Assembly (NCBI GenBank): GCA_021774435.1
Contig: JAJFJB010000031.1
Span: 1-64,000 of the forward strand
Source: Alphaproteobacteria bacterium
Lineage (GTDB): Bacteria > Pseudomonadota > Alphaproteobacteria > UBA8366 > GCA-2717185
DNA: 64,000 bases
Direction of reading: 5' to 3'
The position numbers were made by a program, and so were the translations under genes. Positions 1-8,234 of this stretch are shown one piece after another. Under the pieces are notes generated by a model. That model ran no database searches. It was given only the letters and a program-made list of their open reading frames with translations, and was not told the DNA's origin. Position 1 is the first letter of the stretch, and each line of letters opens with the position of its first letter.

Positions 1-1162
1 TGGTTACGGCTTCGCCGCAGCGTCGCGTCGCCATGATTGCCGCTTCGTTGACGAGATTTGCCAAGTCGGCACCGGAAAAGCCGGGCGTCAGTGCGGCAAT
101 TTCCGTGACAGAGACTCCATCTGCGAGAAGGATTTTTTTCAAGTGGACATTCAGGATTGCCTCGCGCCCCAATTTATCCGGCCGGTCGACCAGCACCTGC
201 CTGTCGAAACGGCCCGCGCGCAGCAAGGCCGGGTCGAGAATTTCCGGACGATTGGTTGCGCTTAGCAGAACCACGCCTACGCTACTGTCGAAGCCGTCCA
301 TTTCGCTGAGCAACTGGTTGAGGGTCTGTTCCTTTTCGTCATTGCCGCCGCCCATGGGTGTAGCACCGCGTGCGCGGCCGAGGGCGTCGAGCTCGTCAAT
401 GAAGATGATGCAGGGCGCTGTTTTCCGGGCTTGCTCGAATAGATCCCTGACTCGGGCTGCGCCGACGCCGACGAACATCTCGACGAATTCGGATCCGTTG
501 ATCGAAAAGAACGGAACGCCGGCCTCACCTGCAACCGCGCGCGCCAGGAGCGTTTTCCCCGTGCCCGGCGGCCCGACCAAGAGCACCCCTTTTGGAATCC
601 GAGCGCCGAGCCGACCGTAGGTCCCTGCATCCTTGAGGAACTGAACGATCTCGTTCAGCTCTTCCTTTGCCTCGTCGACGCCGGCAACATCATCGAAGGT
701 GACCTGCGTGTCCTTCTCCATATAGACCTTGGCCTTGCTCTTACCGACCGACATGAAGCCGCCCATGCCCGACTGGTTTGCAAAGCGTCTGATAACGAAC
801 ATCCAAATACCGAAAAAAATGATAATCGGCACGACCCACGACAACAGGTTGGCGAGGAACTTGCTTTCGACGATGCCAGTGAACTCGATACCATATTTTG
901 CAAGATCTTCCGCGAGGTCAGGTTCGACACGAAGCGTGTGGATTTGCGTTTGCCCATCCGCTCGCGGTTCGCGGAGCGTGCCGCGAATATAGTTTTCGGC
1001 GATCGCGATTCTTGCAATCTTGTTTTCGCGCAAAAGCGTTTGAAATTCACTGTAAGGTATGGTCCGCACAGCCTGCTGCGCCGTCCACCACTGTTGCAGC
1101 AGCACCACTGCCCATACGGCAGCGATGATGTACCAAACATTGATCTGCGTTTTCTTTTCCAT
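1..1162 (-). CDS. ftsH: ATP-dependent zinc metalloprotease FtsH, N-terminal part (runs off the left edge)
   Basis: Membrane-anchored AAA+ protease that extracts and degrades membrane and short-lived soluble proteins. The ATG is at 1162 on the minus strand and the frame stays open to base 1, so about 387 residues are present and the C-terminal peptidase domain with its HExxH zinc site is outside the window. Visible in order: a first membrane helix (about residues 8-26), a short extracytoplasmic domain with the YSEF motif near residue 37, a second membrane helix (about 108-125), the [16 protein letters not shown] segment, Walker A GPPGTGKT (197-204), Walker [12 protein letters not shown], and the second region of homology with [14 protein letters not shown] and AGRFDR. 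No membrane partner (HflK/C) or tilS neighbour is seen, so this could be a second FtsH copy rather than the housekeeping one. The family call is secure; the paralogue status is a guess. Confidence 0.95.
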   Translation of the reverse strand, partial: MEKKTQINVWYIIAAVWAVVLLQQWWTAQQAVRTIPYSEFQTLLRENKIARIAIAENYIRGTLREPRADGQTQIHTLRVEPDLAEDLAKYGIEFTGIVESKFLANLLSWVVPIIIFFGIWMFVIRRFANQSGMGGFMSVGKSKAKVYMEKDTQVTFDDVAGVDEAKEELNEIVQFLKDAGTYGRLGARIPKGVLLVGPPGTGKTLLARAVAGEAGVPFFSINGSEFVEMFVGVGAARVRDLFEQARKTAPCIIFIDELDALGRARGATPMGGGNDEKEQTLNQLLSEMDGFDSSVGVVLLSATNRPEILDPALLRAGRFDRQVLVDRPDKLGREAILNVHLKKILLADGVSVTEIAALTPGFSGADLANLVNEAAIMATRRCGEAVT

Positions 1163-1389
1163 CACGGTATTTGGCTCCTATCGCATTCATAAGTGCCGGA
1201 CCAGCGGTAGGCGCTGATCCATATCAATCAGCTAAGTCAGTTTCGGGCTTTGGCTGGCATCCGGAGCACCATCCCGCTATTTTCCGGCTTATGCCTGCAT
1301 TCTTGATTGATCGCACTATTTATCGGGAATCTGTTGCAGGGCAGCGGCCTGATCGTGATTATCTTAAGTCATTAGAAGGGTAGTGGGTA

Positions 1390-2223
1390 TTGCGTCCATT
1401 CTGGCAATACAGGGCTTGGCCCCATTTGATCGCCAAAGATTTCAACCAAGCCGTATTCAGGCGAAATTCGTTCGATTCGGTAAAAAGGGTTTGTTTCGTC
1501 GCCGGCGTTCATAGGTCAGGGACAAACATGATTATGGATGTAATCGAAAGGCACCCGGATTCCTATGTTTTTAAGGAAAGTGATAAGCGCGCTTATGATG
1601 ATTTTGAAATGCGTGCGATCGAATATATTCGCCAGCTTATCGACGGTGTCATACCATCATTTGTTTTGATCAAAGCTCTTCAGGAGGCGCATGATCTCTA
1701 CTGGATGCTCGATTTTTTTGAAGGTTCCAAAGTAATTTGGATGTATCGGGACTATCGCGATGTGGTCAATTCAAACATGCAAAGGTTCAAGAGTAAGCGA
1801 AACTATATCGATGAAATAGTCAAAGATCCGCGTCGTGGTTTCTGGCGTGGCTTAGGGATGACGAGCGAGACCTTATCGATTGTCCGTCAGCATTATTCTG
1901 ATGATTTGGACGATTTTTCCGCGCAGGCGCTGTTTTGGTACTATCGCAACCAGTTATTTTTTGATCAGCACTTTGATACCGACGAGAGGAGCCTATTGAT
2001 CAAATACGAGCCCTTCGTTAAGAACGCGCAAAAATATGTGGATTTTATTTCCGAGTTTGTTGGTCTCGAGCCGAAGCAAGATATCGCAAAGAAGGTGCAC
2101 TCATCATCGATACGGAAAAGTACGTCGCCGAATATCCGTTCGGACATAGCATTGCTTTGCGATCAGATGCAAAACAGGTTGGACACTGTATTTAACCAAC
2201 AGGCTGGGAAAATTGTGGACTGA
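1390..2223 (+). CDS. Sulfotransferase-domain protein
   Basis: Probable PAPS-dependent sulfotransferase of 277 residues. The N-terminal strand-loop VCFVAGVHRSGTNMIMD (about 34-50) has the RSGT phosphate-binding loop of the 5'-phosphosulfate site, and WMYRDYRDVVNSN, in the middle of the protein, fits the 3'-phosphate-binding segment. No signal peptide or membrane segment is evident, so it should be cytoplasmic; the acceptor cannot be read from sequence. The start is a TTG preceded by AGAAGGG. The gene is visibly richer in A+T than its neighbours and uses many codons that are rare elsewhere in the window (AAA, TTT, GAT), and it sits alone between ftsH and an ABC-F gene. This is compatible with horizontal acquisition, as is common for cell-surface-modifying sulfotransferases. 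Confidence 0.72.
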   Translation: MRPFWQYRAWPHLIAKDFNQAVFRRNSFDSVKRVCFVAGVHRSGTNMIMDVIERHPDSYVFKESDKRAYDDFEMRAIEYIRQLIDGVIPSFVLIKALQEAHDLYWMLDFFEGSKVIWMYRDYRDVVNSNMQRFKSKRNYIDEIVKDPRRGFWRGLGMTSETLSIVRQHYSDDLDDFSAQALFWYYRNQLFFDQHFDTDERSLLIKYEPFVKNAQKYVDFISEFVGLEPKQDIAKKVHSSSIRKSTSPNIRSDIALLCDQMQNRLDTVFNQQAGKIVD

Positions 2224-2268
2224 TTTATGCTGGTCGAAAATTTCATTAAAGACACTAGTTAAGTAAAA

Positions 2269-4146
2269 ATGCTGCACATCAATGATCTGACATACCGTAT
2301 CGGCGGCCGTGTCTTGCTCGACGGCGCGACAGTCGCGATCCCTCGTGGGCATAAAATCGGTCTCATCGGCCGTAATGGCGCAGGAAAGTCGACTTTATTG
2401 CGTCTCATAACGGGAGAACTCGAAGCCGATAGCGGATCGATAAATTTACGGAACGGCGCGCGCGTCGGAACTGTCGCACAGCAGACGCCGGAAGGATCGC
2501 AATCGCCGCGCGATTTTGTCCTCGCCGCCGATGTCGAGCGCACTGCGTTACTGGCGGAAGCGGAGGAGACGACGGACCCGAACCGCATTGCGGAGGTGCA
2601 TACGAGGCTCGCCGATATTGGGGCTGAAACGGCGCCGGCGCGGGCGGCGGCCATCTTGGCCGGACTTGGATTCGATGAGGAGGCCCAGACTCGGCCGCTC
2701 GATACCTATTCCGGTGGCTGGCGGATGCGGGTCGCGCTGGCCGCGACCTTGTTCTCAGCCCCTGATCTGCTGCTGCTCGACGAACCCAGCAACCATCTCG
2801 ACCTCGAAACGCGGCTTTGGCTGGAGAACCATCTTGTATCCTATCAAGGCACGATTGTGCTCGTCAGCCATGACCGAAACCTGCTCAATACGATTGTCGA
2901 TACGATCGTACATCTCGACGACTGCAAACTGACGGTCTATCGAGGCGATTACGATTGGTTTGAGAAGGAGCGGCGCGAACGATTGGCCCTACGGGCGGCG
3001 GAGTTCGCAAAGCAACTCGAACAGCGGCGGCATATGCAGGCTTTTGTCGACCGGTTTCGGTACAAGGCAAGCAAGGCCCGTCAGGCACAATCCCGTCTGA
3101 AAGCGCTGGAACGGATGGACGAACTGCCGCCTGTCCGTCCGGACCACGAGGTCGCGTTCGATTTTCCAAACCCGGATCAGATGGCACCGCCGTTGATTGC
3201 CCTTGATAATGCCAGTGTGGGTTATGCGCCGGGTCAGCCAATTCTTGCGCGTCTCGGCCTCACATTGGATATGGATGATAGGATCGCCCTGCTCGGCGAA
3301 AACGGCAACGGCAAGACCACGTTGCTCCGTCTGCTCACGGGCGATTTGAAACCCATGTCGGGATCGGTCCGTCATTCCTCGAAAATGCGAGTCGGCTATT
3401 TCGCGCAGGAGCAGGCCGACGCTTTCGATCCCACCCGGACCGCGAAGGAAGAACTTGCGCTGCGGATGCCGGGTGCGACAGAAACCAAAATCCGCTCCCA
3501 TCTCGGCCGGTTCGGGCTCACGCAGGAACGCGCCGACGTTAAAGTTGCGTCCCTATCGGGAGGCGAAAAGGCCAAGCTGCTGTTCGCCTGTATCACGCGG
3601 GATGCGCCGCATGTTCTGCTGCTGGATGAGCCGACGAACCATCTCGATATCGATTCCCGCCAAGCCTTGGTTGGCGCGATCAGCGCCTATCAGGGGGCCG
3701 TTATCCTGGTAACGCACGATCTGCATCTGGTGGAACTCTGTGCCGACAGGCTCTGGGTGGCGAGGAACGGGACGTGTCAGGCGTTTGACGGGGATATTGA
3801 CGATTACCGCAAGACGGTTCTGGAATCGCGCCGCGCGGCGCGCCGGCGCGACAAGGGCGAGCGCCCGTCCGGCGACAACAAAAAGGATCGCCGTGACGCC
3901 CGCAGGGCCAGCGCGAGCGCCCGCACGGCACGAGCATCCCAGCGCAAAGCGGCTGCGGCGGCGGAACGGCGCTTAGAGACGCTCGGCAAGGAAAAGGCCG
4001 TGGTGGAGGCAAAACTGGCGGATCCTGCGCTCTATAGAGGGCCGCCATTCGAGATTACGATGCTGAACAAGCAACTGGCCGATCTTGACCGGAAGATCAG
4101 CGCCGTCGAGGCGGAGTGGCTTGCCGCGGAAGAGGCGATAGGCTAG
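2269..4146 (+). CDS. ABC-F family ATPase, YheS-like
   Basis: Soluble twin-ATPase of the ABC-F family, whose members bind the ribosomal E site and modulate translation; it is not a transporter because there is no membrane domain. 625 residues, the normal family size. First ATPase domain: Walker A GRNGAGKST (34-42), signature YSGGWRMR, Walker B LLLLDEPSNHLD. The interdomain linker contains DRFRYKASKARQAQSR, close to what I remember of the YheS linker. Second domain: Walker A GENGNGKTT, signature LSGGEKAK, Walker B LLLDEPTNHLD. The C-terminal 90 residues are highly charged (Arg, Lys, Ala, Glu) and probably form the coiled-coil extension. Both sites keep their catalytic Glu, so both should hydrolyse ATP. 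The hydrolase at 4186 follows closely on the same strand. Confidence 0.92.
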   Translation: MLHINDLTYRIGGRVLLDGATVAIPRGHKIGLIGRNGAGKSTLLRLITGELEADSGSINLRNGARVGTVAQQTPEGSQSPRDFVLAADVERTALLAEAEETTDPNRIAEVHTRLADIGAETAPARAAAILAGLGFDEEAQTRPLDTYSGGWRMRVALAATLFSAPDLLLLDEPSNHLDLETRLWLENHLVSYQGTIVLVSHDRNLLNTIVDTIVHLDDCKLTVYRGDYDWFEKERRERLALRAAEFAKQLEQRRHMQAFVDRFRYKASKARQAQSRLKALERMDELPPVRPDHEVAFDFPNPDQMAPPLIALDNASVGYAPGQPILARLGLTLDMDDRIALLGENGNGKTTLLRLLTGDLKPMSGSVRHSSKMRVGYFAQEQADAFDPTRTAKEELALRMPGATETKIRSHLGRFGLTQERADVKVASLSGGEKAKLLFACITRDAPHVLLLDEPTNHLDIDSRQALVGAISAYQGAVILVTHDLHLVELCADRLWVARNGTCQAFDGDIDDYRKTVLESRRAARRRDKGERPSGDNKKDRRDARRASASARTARASQRKAAAAAERRLETLGKEKAVVEAKLADPALYRGPPFEITMLNKQLADLDRKISAVEAEWLAAEEAIG

Positions 4147-4185
4147 CCAATTAGCCAAGCAACAAGAACAAGAGCGGATGGCACA

Positions 4186-4986
4186 ATGCTGACGGCGAAG
4201 ACCGAGCGGCCAAAGGTGGCGGCGAAACAGAAGGGCGAGGGCTCGAATTACGTGTTGCTGCATGGCGGCATGGGATCGTGGAATCATTGGGCGCGGAACA
4301 TCGATGCTCTGGCGGAGCATTTCCGAGTTTATGCGGTCGATTTGCCGGGCTACGGTGAGTCACCGGATGTCGACCGCAAGATGAGCGGCGAGGAATACCG
4401 GGCGCTGGTTTGCCGCGCGGTCGGCACGTTGCTGGATGACGGCGCACCCTTCCACTTGACGGGTTTCTCCTTCGGCGCCGCATTGAGCTCGGGCGTTGCC
4501 GCTCATTTCGGGGACCGCGTCGAAAGCCTATCGTTGATCGGTGCGAGCGGTTTCGGGAAGCCCGAGGGACGGGTCGTAAAAACCCGCAGCTATAAATCCG
4601 CCGGCGGGGACCAAGCAAAATACCGCGAAATCGTGCGGGAAAATCTACTTGCCTTCATGCTGAGCAATCCCGACACGGTAGACGACGACGCGATCGCCTA
4701 TCACGGCGGCAATGTCGATCGCACCCGCTTCGACAGCCGAAAGGTGAGCTGGGGCGACACACAGCGCCATGATCTCGCGAAAATCAGCTGCCCCTTGCAG
4801 CTTATCTGGGGCGCGAACGATATCACCGCCTATCCGTCGATCGACGACCGCGTAGCAGTGTGCCGTGAACGGGTGCCCGGTCTGCGCATCGATGTCATTC
4901 CCAACGCGGCCCATTGGGCGATGTATGACAGTGCAGAGGCGGTGAATCGCCTGCTGCTCGACTTTCATGTTGGGTCAGCTGATTGA
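4186..4986 (+). CDS. Alpha/beta-fold hydrolase
   Basis: Serine hydrolase of the alpha/beta fold, 266 residues, no signal peptide. Visible features are the HGG oxyanion segment (26-28), the nucleophile elbow GFSFGA with Ser95, a probable acid Asp212 in WGANDIT and the catalytic His243 in NAAHW. An ester, lactone or C-C bond substrate is possible; sequence alone does not decide. It starts about 40 bp after the ABC-F gene and is followed by an SDR and a metallophosphoesterase on the same strand, so the four may be cotranscribed. Confidence 0.85.
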   Translation: MLTAKTERPKVAAKQKGEGSNYVLLHGGMGSWNHWARNIDALAEHFRVYAVDLPGYGESPDVDRKMSGEEYRALVCRAVGTLLDDGAPFHLTGFSFGAALSSGVAAHFGDRVESLSLIGASGFGKPEGRVVKTRSYKSAGGDQAKYREIVRENLLAFMLSNPDTVDDDAIAYHGGNVDRTRFDSRKVSWGDTQRHDLAKISCPLQLIWGANDITAYPSIDDRVAVCRERVPGLRIDVIPNAAHWAMYDSAEAVNRLLLDFHVGSAD

Positions 4987-5043
4987 CGCTTCCGGTATCG
5001 TGACGCAAGCTTGCGGCGGATTAGAGAGAAGGAGGCTGGCTAG

Positions 5044-5805
5044 ATGCGGTTTAAAGATAAGGGTGTGATCGTCACGGGCGCGGGTAGCGGTATTGGCCGT
5101 CAGACCTGCTTTGAATTCGCGCGCGAGGGCGCTGTCGTTGCCGCCAGCGATATCGATATCGCCATGGCGCAGCGGACCGCCGATGAAATTACACAAGAAG
5201 GCGGCAAGGCCCATGCCCTGGCCGTCGACGTGACGGATCCGAAATCGGTCGACGACTGCGTGGCGGAGGCGGCACAGGCGCTTGGCCGTCTCGACACTCT
5301 CGTTTGCAGCGCGGGGATACGGGAAATCGTTCCGGTTCTCGAGCTATCGCACGAGGAATGGAGCCGCGTCATAAACGTGAATATCACCGGTGTTTTTCTC
5401 TGTTGTCAGGCGTTTGGGCGCCATCTTGTGGCCGCGGGGCAACCGGGTGCAATTGTCAATCTCGCCTCGACTTTGGGGGTTGTCGCATCGCCGAACCGCG
5501 CCGCCTATACCGCTTCGAAACATGCCGTGGTCGGGTTGACCAAAGAAATGGCGATGGAATTTGGTGAAAAGGATATTCGAGTCAACGCGGTCGGGCCCGG
5601 CGTAATTCGGACGCCGATGACCGAACGTTATTTTCAGGATGAAGCGTACGCGAACAAGATCCGCAGTGTCCATGCGATGAACCGGTGGGGCGAACCGCCA
5701 GAAATTGCCAAGGCAATTCTGTTCCTGGCGTCGGACGACGCAAGCTTCTGTACGGGGACGACCCTGATTGTCGATGGTGGCTGGACGGCAGGGAAGACGC
5801 TTTGA
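5044..5805 (+). CDS. SDR family oxidoreductase
   Basis: Classical short-chain dehydrogenase/reductase of 253 residues. The nucleotide-binding motif TGAGSGIG is at 11-18, the structural motif appears as CSAG (88-91), and the catalytic residues are Ser142, Tyr155 and Lys159 (YTASK). The C-terminus ends with the usual DGGWT segment. A strong Shine-Dalgarno stretch (GAGAAGGAGG, 5026-5035) lies 8 bases before the ATG. Asp36 after the second strand favours NAD(H). The substrate is unknown. The stop codon overlaps the TTG start of the next gene, so translation is probably coupled. Confidence 0.88.
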   Translation: MRFKDKGVIVTGAGSGIGRQTCFEFAREGAVVAASDIDIAMAQRTADEITQEGGKAHALAVDVTDPKSVDDCVAEAAQALGRLDTLVCSAGIREIVPVLELSHEEWSRVINVNITGVFLCCQAFGRHLVAAGQPGAIVNLASTLGVVASPNRAAYTASKHAVVGLTKEMAMEFGEKDIRVNAVGPGVIRTPMTERYFQDEAYANKIRSVHAMNRWGEPPEIAKAILFLASDDASFCTGTTLIVDGGWTAGKTL

Positions 5806-6416
5806 AGCTGGGCATCGTTTCGGATCTGCATTGCAACATTTTGGGATTGGATCGGGCGCTCGAATTGATGGGCCCGATCGACGAGTTACTGTGCCTCGGG
5901 GACAGCATCTTCGAGTACCGCTTTTCGAATGAGGTCGTCGGGAAACTGCGCGATCTGGGTGCGCATACCATCCAGGGAAACCATGAAGAGGTATTCCTCG
6001 GGCCCTTGGGCGCAAGGGCACGCGAGCGGGAAGGGATCGACCAGGACCTCTTGAAGTGGCTCGCGGACAGGCCCTCGCGGATGGCTTTGCACTATGGCAA
6101 TCGGACTGTTTTGATGGTGCATTCCACGCCATGGGAGCCTCGGGGCACCTATGTCTACCCGCATAGCCCGTTGCTCGAGCGGTTCGGCGAGGAAGCGGCA
6201 GACTTCGTACTTTTCGGCCACACCCATCAGCAACTGGTGCGCCGCTTCGGCGATACGTTGGTGGTGAATCCGGGTTCGGCCGGCGACGGACGCGACGCCC
6301 GGAACGATCGCCAATTGAGCTGTGCGGTCCTCGATACGGAAACGGCGGAAGTCAATGTAATCGATTTCCCCGACCCGGCGCGCGCAAAGCTCAACGCTGC
6401 GATGGTCCGCGGTTAG
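5802..6416 (+). CDS. Metallophosphoesterase, YfcE/MJ0936-like
   Basis: Small calcineurin-like phosphoesterase of 204 residues. The five metal-binding motifs are visible in order: DLHCN, GDS, GNHE, VHS and GHTHQQ, followed by the family-typical VVNPGSAGDGR. Such proteins act as phosphodiesterases or phosphatases with two bound metals; the physiological substrate is usually unknown. An upstream start at 5685 is possible in frame but would add residues with no homology to the fold. I chose the TTG at 5802, which overlaps the SDR stop (TTGA) and starts directly at the first strand LKLGIVSDLH. The gene ends 9 bp before the convergent M28 peptidase gene. Confidence 0.88.
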   Translation: MKLGIVSDLHCNILGLDRALELMGPIDELLCLGDSIFEYRFSNEVVGKLRDLGAHTIQGNHEEVFLGPLGARAREREGIDQDLLKWLADRPSRMALHYGNRTVLMVHSTPWEPRGTYVYPHSPLLERFGEEAADFVLFGHTHQQLVRRFGDTLVVNPGSAGDGRDARNDRQLSCAVLDTETAEVNVIDFPDPARAKLNAAMVRG

Positions 6417-6425
6417 TTTCCTTCG

Positions 6426-8201
6426 TTAGGTGGTCTGAGAAATCGCCTCCCGCAGGGTCACGGCGGCGTCCGTCATCGTGTCCGCGACGAGGTTCCGGGC
6501 GCGCACCAGTTCGGTTTCCAGCATCCAGCGCGTTTCGCCTGGTGGCAGGCCGCCAAGTTGCGGTACATCGAAAAGCACGGGAATCATGCTGCCTTGCGGC
6601 GTGTAGCCGTAAGGGTCGTGACCGTAAGTACCCTTCGCCGTGCTGGCGAGCGGAATTAGGAGCCGGTTCACCCGTTTCATCGCCTCATTGAGAACCATAG
6701 CGGCCTGTTCGTCCAATGACGTGTCCTGCGCGTAGCGCTTGCGCCAATCGTCCGAGGCGGCATCGAATGCGGTGGCGGCGCCAAGGAAATCCCGGGCTCG
6801 CGCCAAGGCGCCTTCAAGGCCGATAGACTGCCCTGGTTCCTGCAGTTCCTTGAGCCGGGTGACGAATTGTTCGGCTGCGGCTGTAAACTCGAACGGCAGA
6901 ACGGTCTCGGTGCACAGGCCCCAAAGATACCCGGCATAGACTTTCAAATGCACGGCCAGGAAATCGAGATCGATCTTGTCCATATTGCATTCGATCGAGT
7001 GGTGCCACCAGCCGAGCCGCGCCAGGCCGGTTTCCTGCAACTCCTGCTCGGTATAGTGGCCGATACCATACATGCTGGGTATGCCGAGCCCCATGAACGA
7101 GGCATCGCCGCCTTTTGGAAGCCGGTGCCAGTAATATTCCCGGTTGCCGACATGGCGTGCTTCGACCGACTGATGAAAGCGGCGCAGCTGAACATTGGAA
7201 CCCGTGCCCCAGCGCGTGGTGCCGACACAGGCTGGTTGGTCGATCTGCATATAGGCGCAGCCATGGTCACGCAGCCGGTCCCAATTGCGGTCAGCGAACC
7301 AGGACGATCCGACCATGGTGCCGGTTTCATGGGCTGTCCAGAAACCGCAGACGAGGCCGCGTTTCAGCTTGTCGCGATGGAGATTGATAACGCGGGCCAG
7401 CTCGACAATGCAGGCGTTTCCAGCCGCGTTGTCGGTCGCTGCCTGTCCGAACCACGAATCCTGATGGCCGCCAAGCAGGACGAAGTCGTCGCTTTGCGGG
7501 CTTGGCACCTCACCGGAGGTGACTTGAATGTCGCGCCAGCCATTTTCGACGATGGCTTGAAAATGGACGCGGACGGGACCTTTTTCGCATTGGGTCTGGA
7601 GCCGCAACCCGGCGGTGCGCGCGATACCAATCGCCGGGACGGTCGCCATTTCAGTCTGGACCGTTTCGCGTGTCGGATTGCCCCAGGCAGGCTTCACCGA
7701 GCCGAAAGGTACGGCAGTGTTGTCCGGCCCGCCCCAGTTCATCAAAACGACGCCGTTGACACCTTTCCCCGCGGCGATGCGAAGTTTTTCGTGCCGGGCG
7801 GGATGATAGGATGTCTCCGCCAATATGATTTTGCCAGCGACTGATTTGCCTTTGTAGTCCGTCTCCGCCCCGGACCCGACAAACACCAATTCGCCGCTAA
7901 GCCCTTCTGGACCGGTGGGAACGCTGTGGCCGCAGGTGAAGGCCTCGATTGCTTCTTCGGGGGCTGTCAGCACGCGCAACATTGTCGGCTCGGGAAAACT
8001 GACCAGTCCTGGAAGGTCATGGACTTCGGCGTTAATCCCGTGTTGTTTCAGGGCGTCGGCGTTGTAGTTCGCTGCACGCCGCGCGTTTTCGGTCCCCGCC
8101 AACCGTGACGGAATTTGCAGACAGATATGTTCCATGTGCTTTTGCACATTGTCGAAGGACAGATCGGAGATAAGGTCTGTTTCGCTCATGCCGCTCACCA
8201 T
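6426..8201 (-). CDS. M28-family metallopeptidase with PA domain, atypical active site
   Basis: Zinc-peptidase fold related to glutamate carboxypeptidase II, 591 residues, no signal peptide seen. A PA (protease-associated) insert lies at about 95-215. Zinc-site residues align as H246 (GGHQDSW), D257 (ATDNAAG), E292 (TAHETG), D321 (QIDQP) and a His in WWHHS (400/401). The position normally held by the catalytic base Glu, the first of the EE pair, is His291 here, so hydrolysis may be altered or lost. Residue numbers use the ATG at 8201; a second ATG four codons in (8189) has a better-placed GGTGAG ribosome site and may be the true start. The C-terminal 150 residues are helical, as in the dimerisation domain of the family. 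Monocistronic or cotranscribed with the CYTH-CHAD gene 33 bp upstream. Confidence 0.82.
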   Translation of the reverse strand: MVSGMSETDLISDLSFDNVQKHMEHICLQIPSRLAGTENARRAANYNADALKQHGINAEVHDLPGLVSFPEPTMLRVLTAPEEAIEAFTCGHSVPTGPEGLSGELVFVGSGAETDYKGKSVAGKIILAETSYHPARHEKLRIAAGKGVNGVVLMNWGGPDNTAVPFGSVKPAWGNPTRETVQTEMATVPAIGIARTAGLRLQTQCEKGPVRVHFQAIVENGWRDIQVTSGEVPSPQSDDFVLLGGHQDSWFGQAATDNAAGNACIVELARVINLHRDKLKRGLVCGFWTAHETGTMVGSSWFADRNWDRLRDHGCAYMQIDQPACVGTTRWGTGSNVQLRRFHQSVEARHVGNREYYWHRLPKGGDASFMGLGIPSMYGIGHYTEQELQETGLARLGWWHHSIECNMDKIDLDFLAVHLKVYAGYLWGLCTETVLPFEFTAAAEQFVTRLKELQEPGQSIGLEGALARARDFLGAATAFDAASDDWRKRYAQDTSLDEQAAMVLNEAMKRVNRLLIPLASTAKGTYGHDPYGYTPQGSMIPVLFDVPQLGGLPPGETRWMLETELVRARNLVADTMTDAAVTLREAISQTT

Positions 8202-8234
8202 CGTCTGAGGCGTTTTATCGGCACGTTGCGTGCC

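Noticed and set aside
1171-1383. 70-residue open frame on the plus strand between ftsH and the sulfotransferase
   Set aside because: No ribosome site, no family similarity, and it occupies the divergent leader region.
5685-5801. Upstream start for the metallophosphoesterase
   Set aside because: Would overlap the end of the SDR gene; the first family strand begins at the TTG at 5802.
6867-7844. 325-residue plus-strand open frame
   Set aside because: Lies wholly opposite the M28 peptidase gene, which has clear domains; GC-rich antisense frame.
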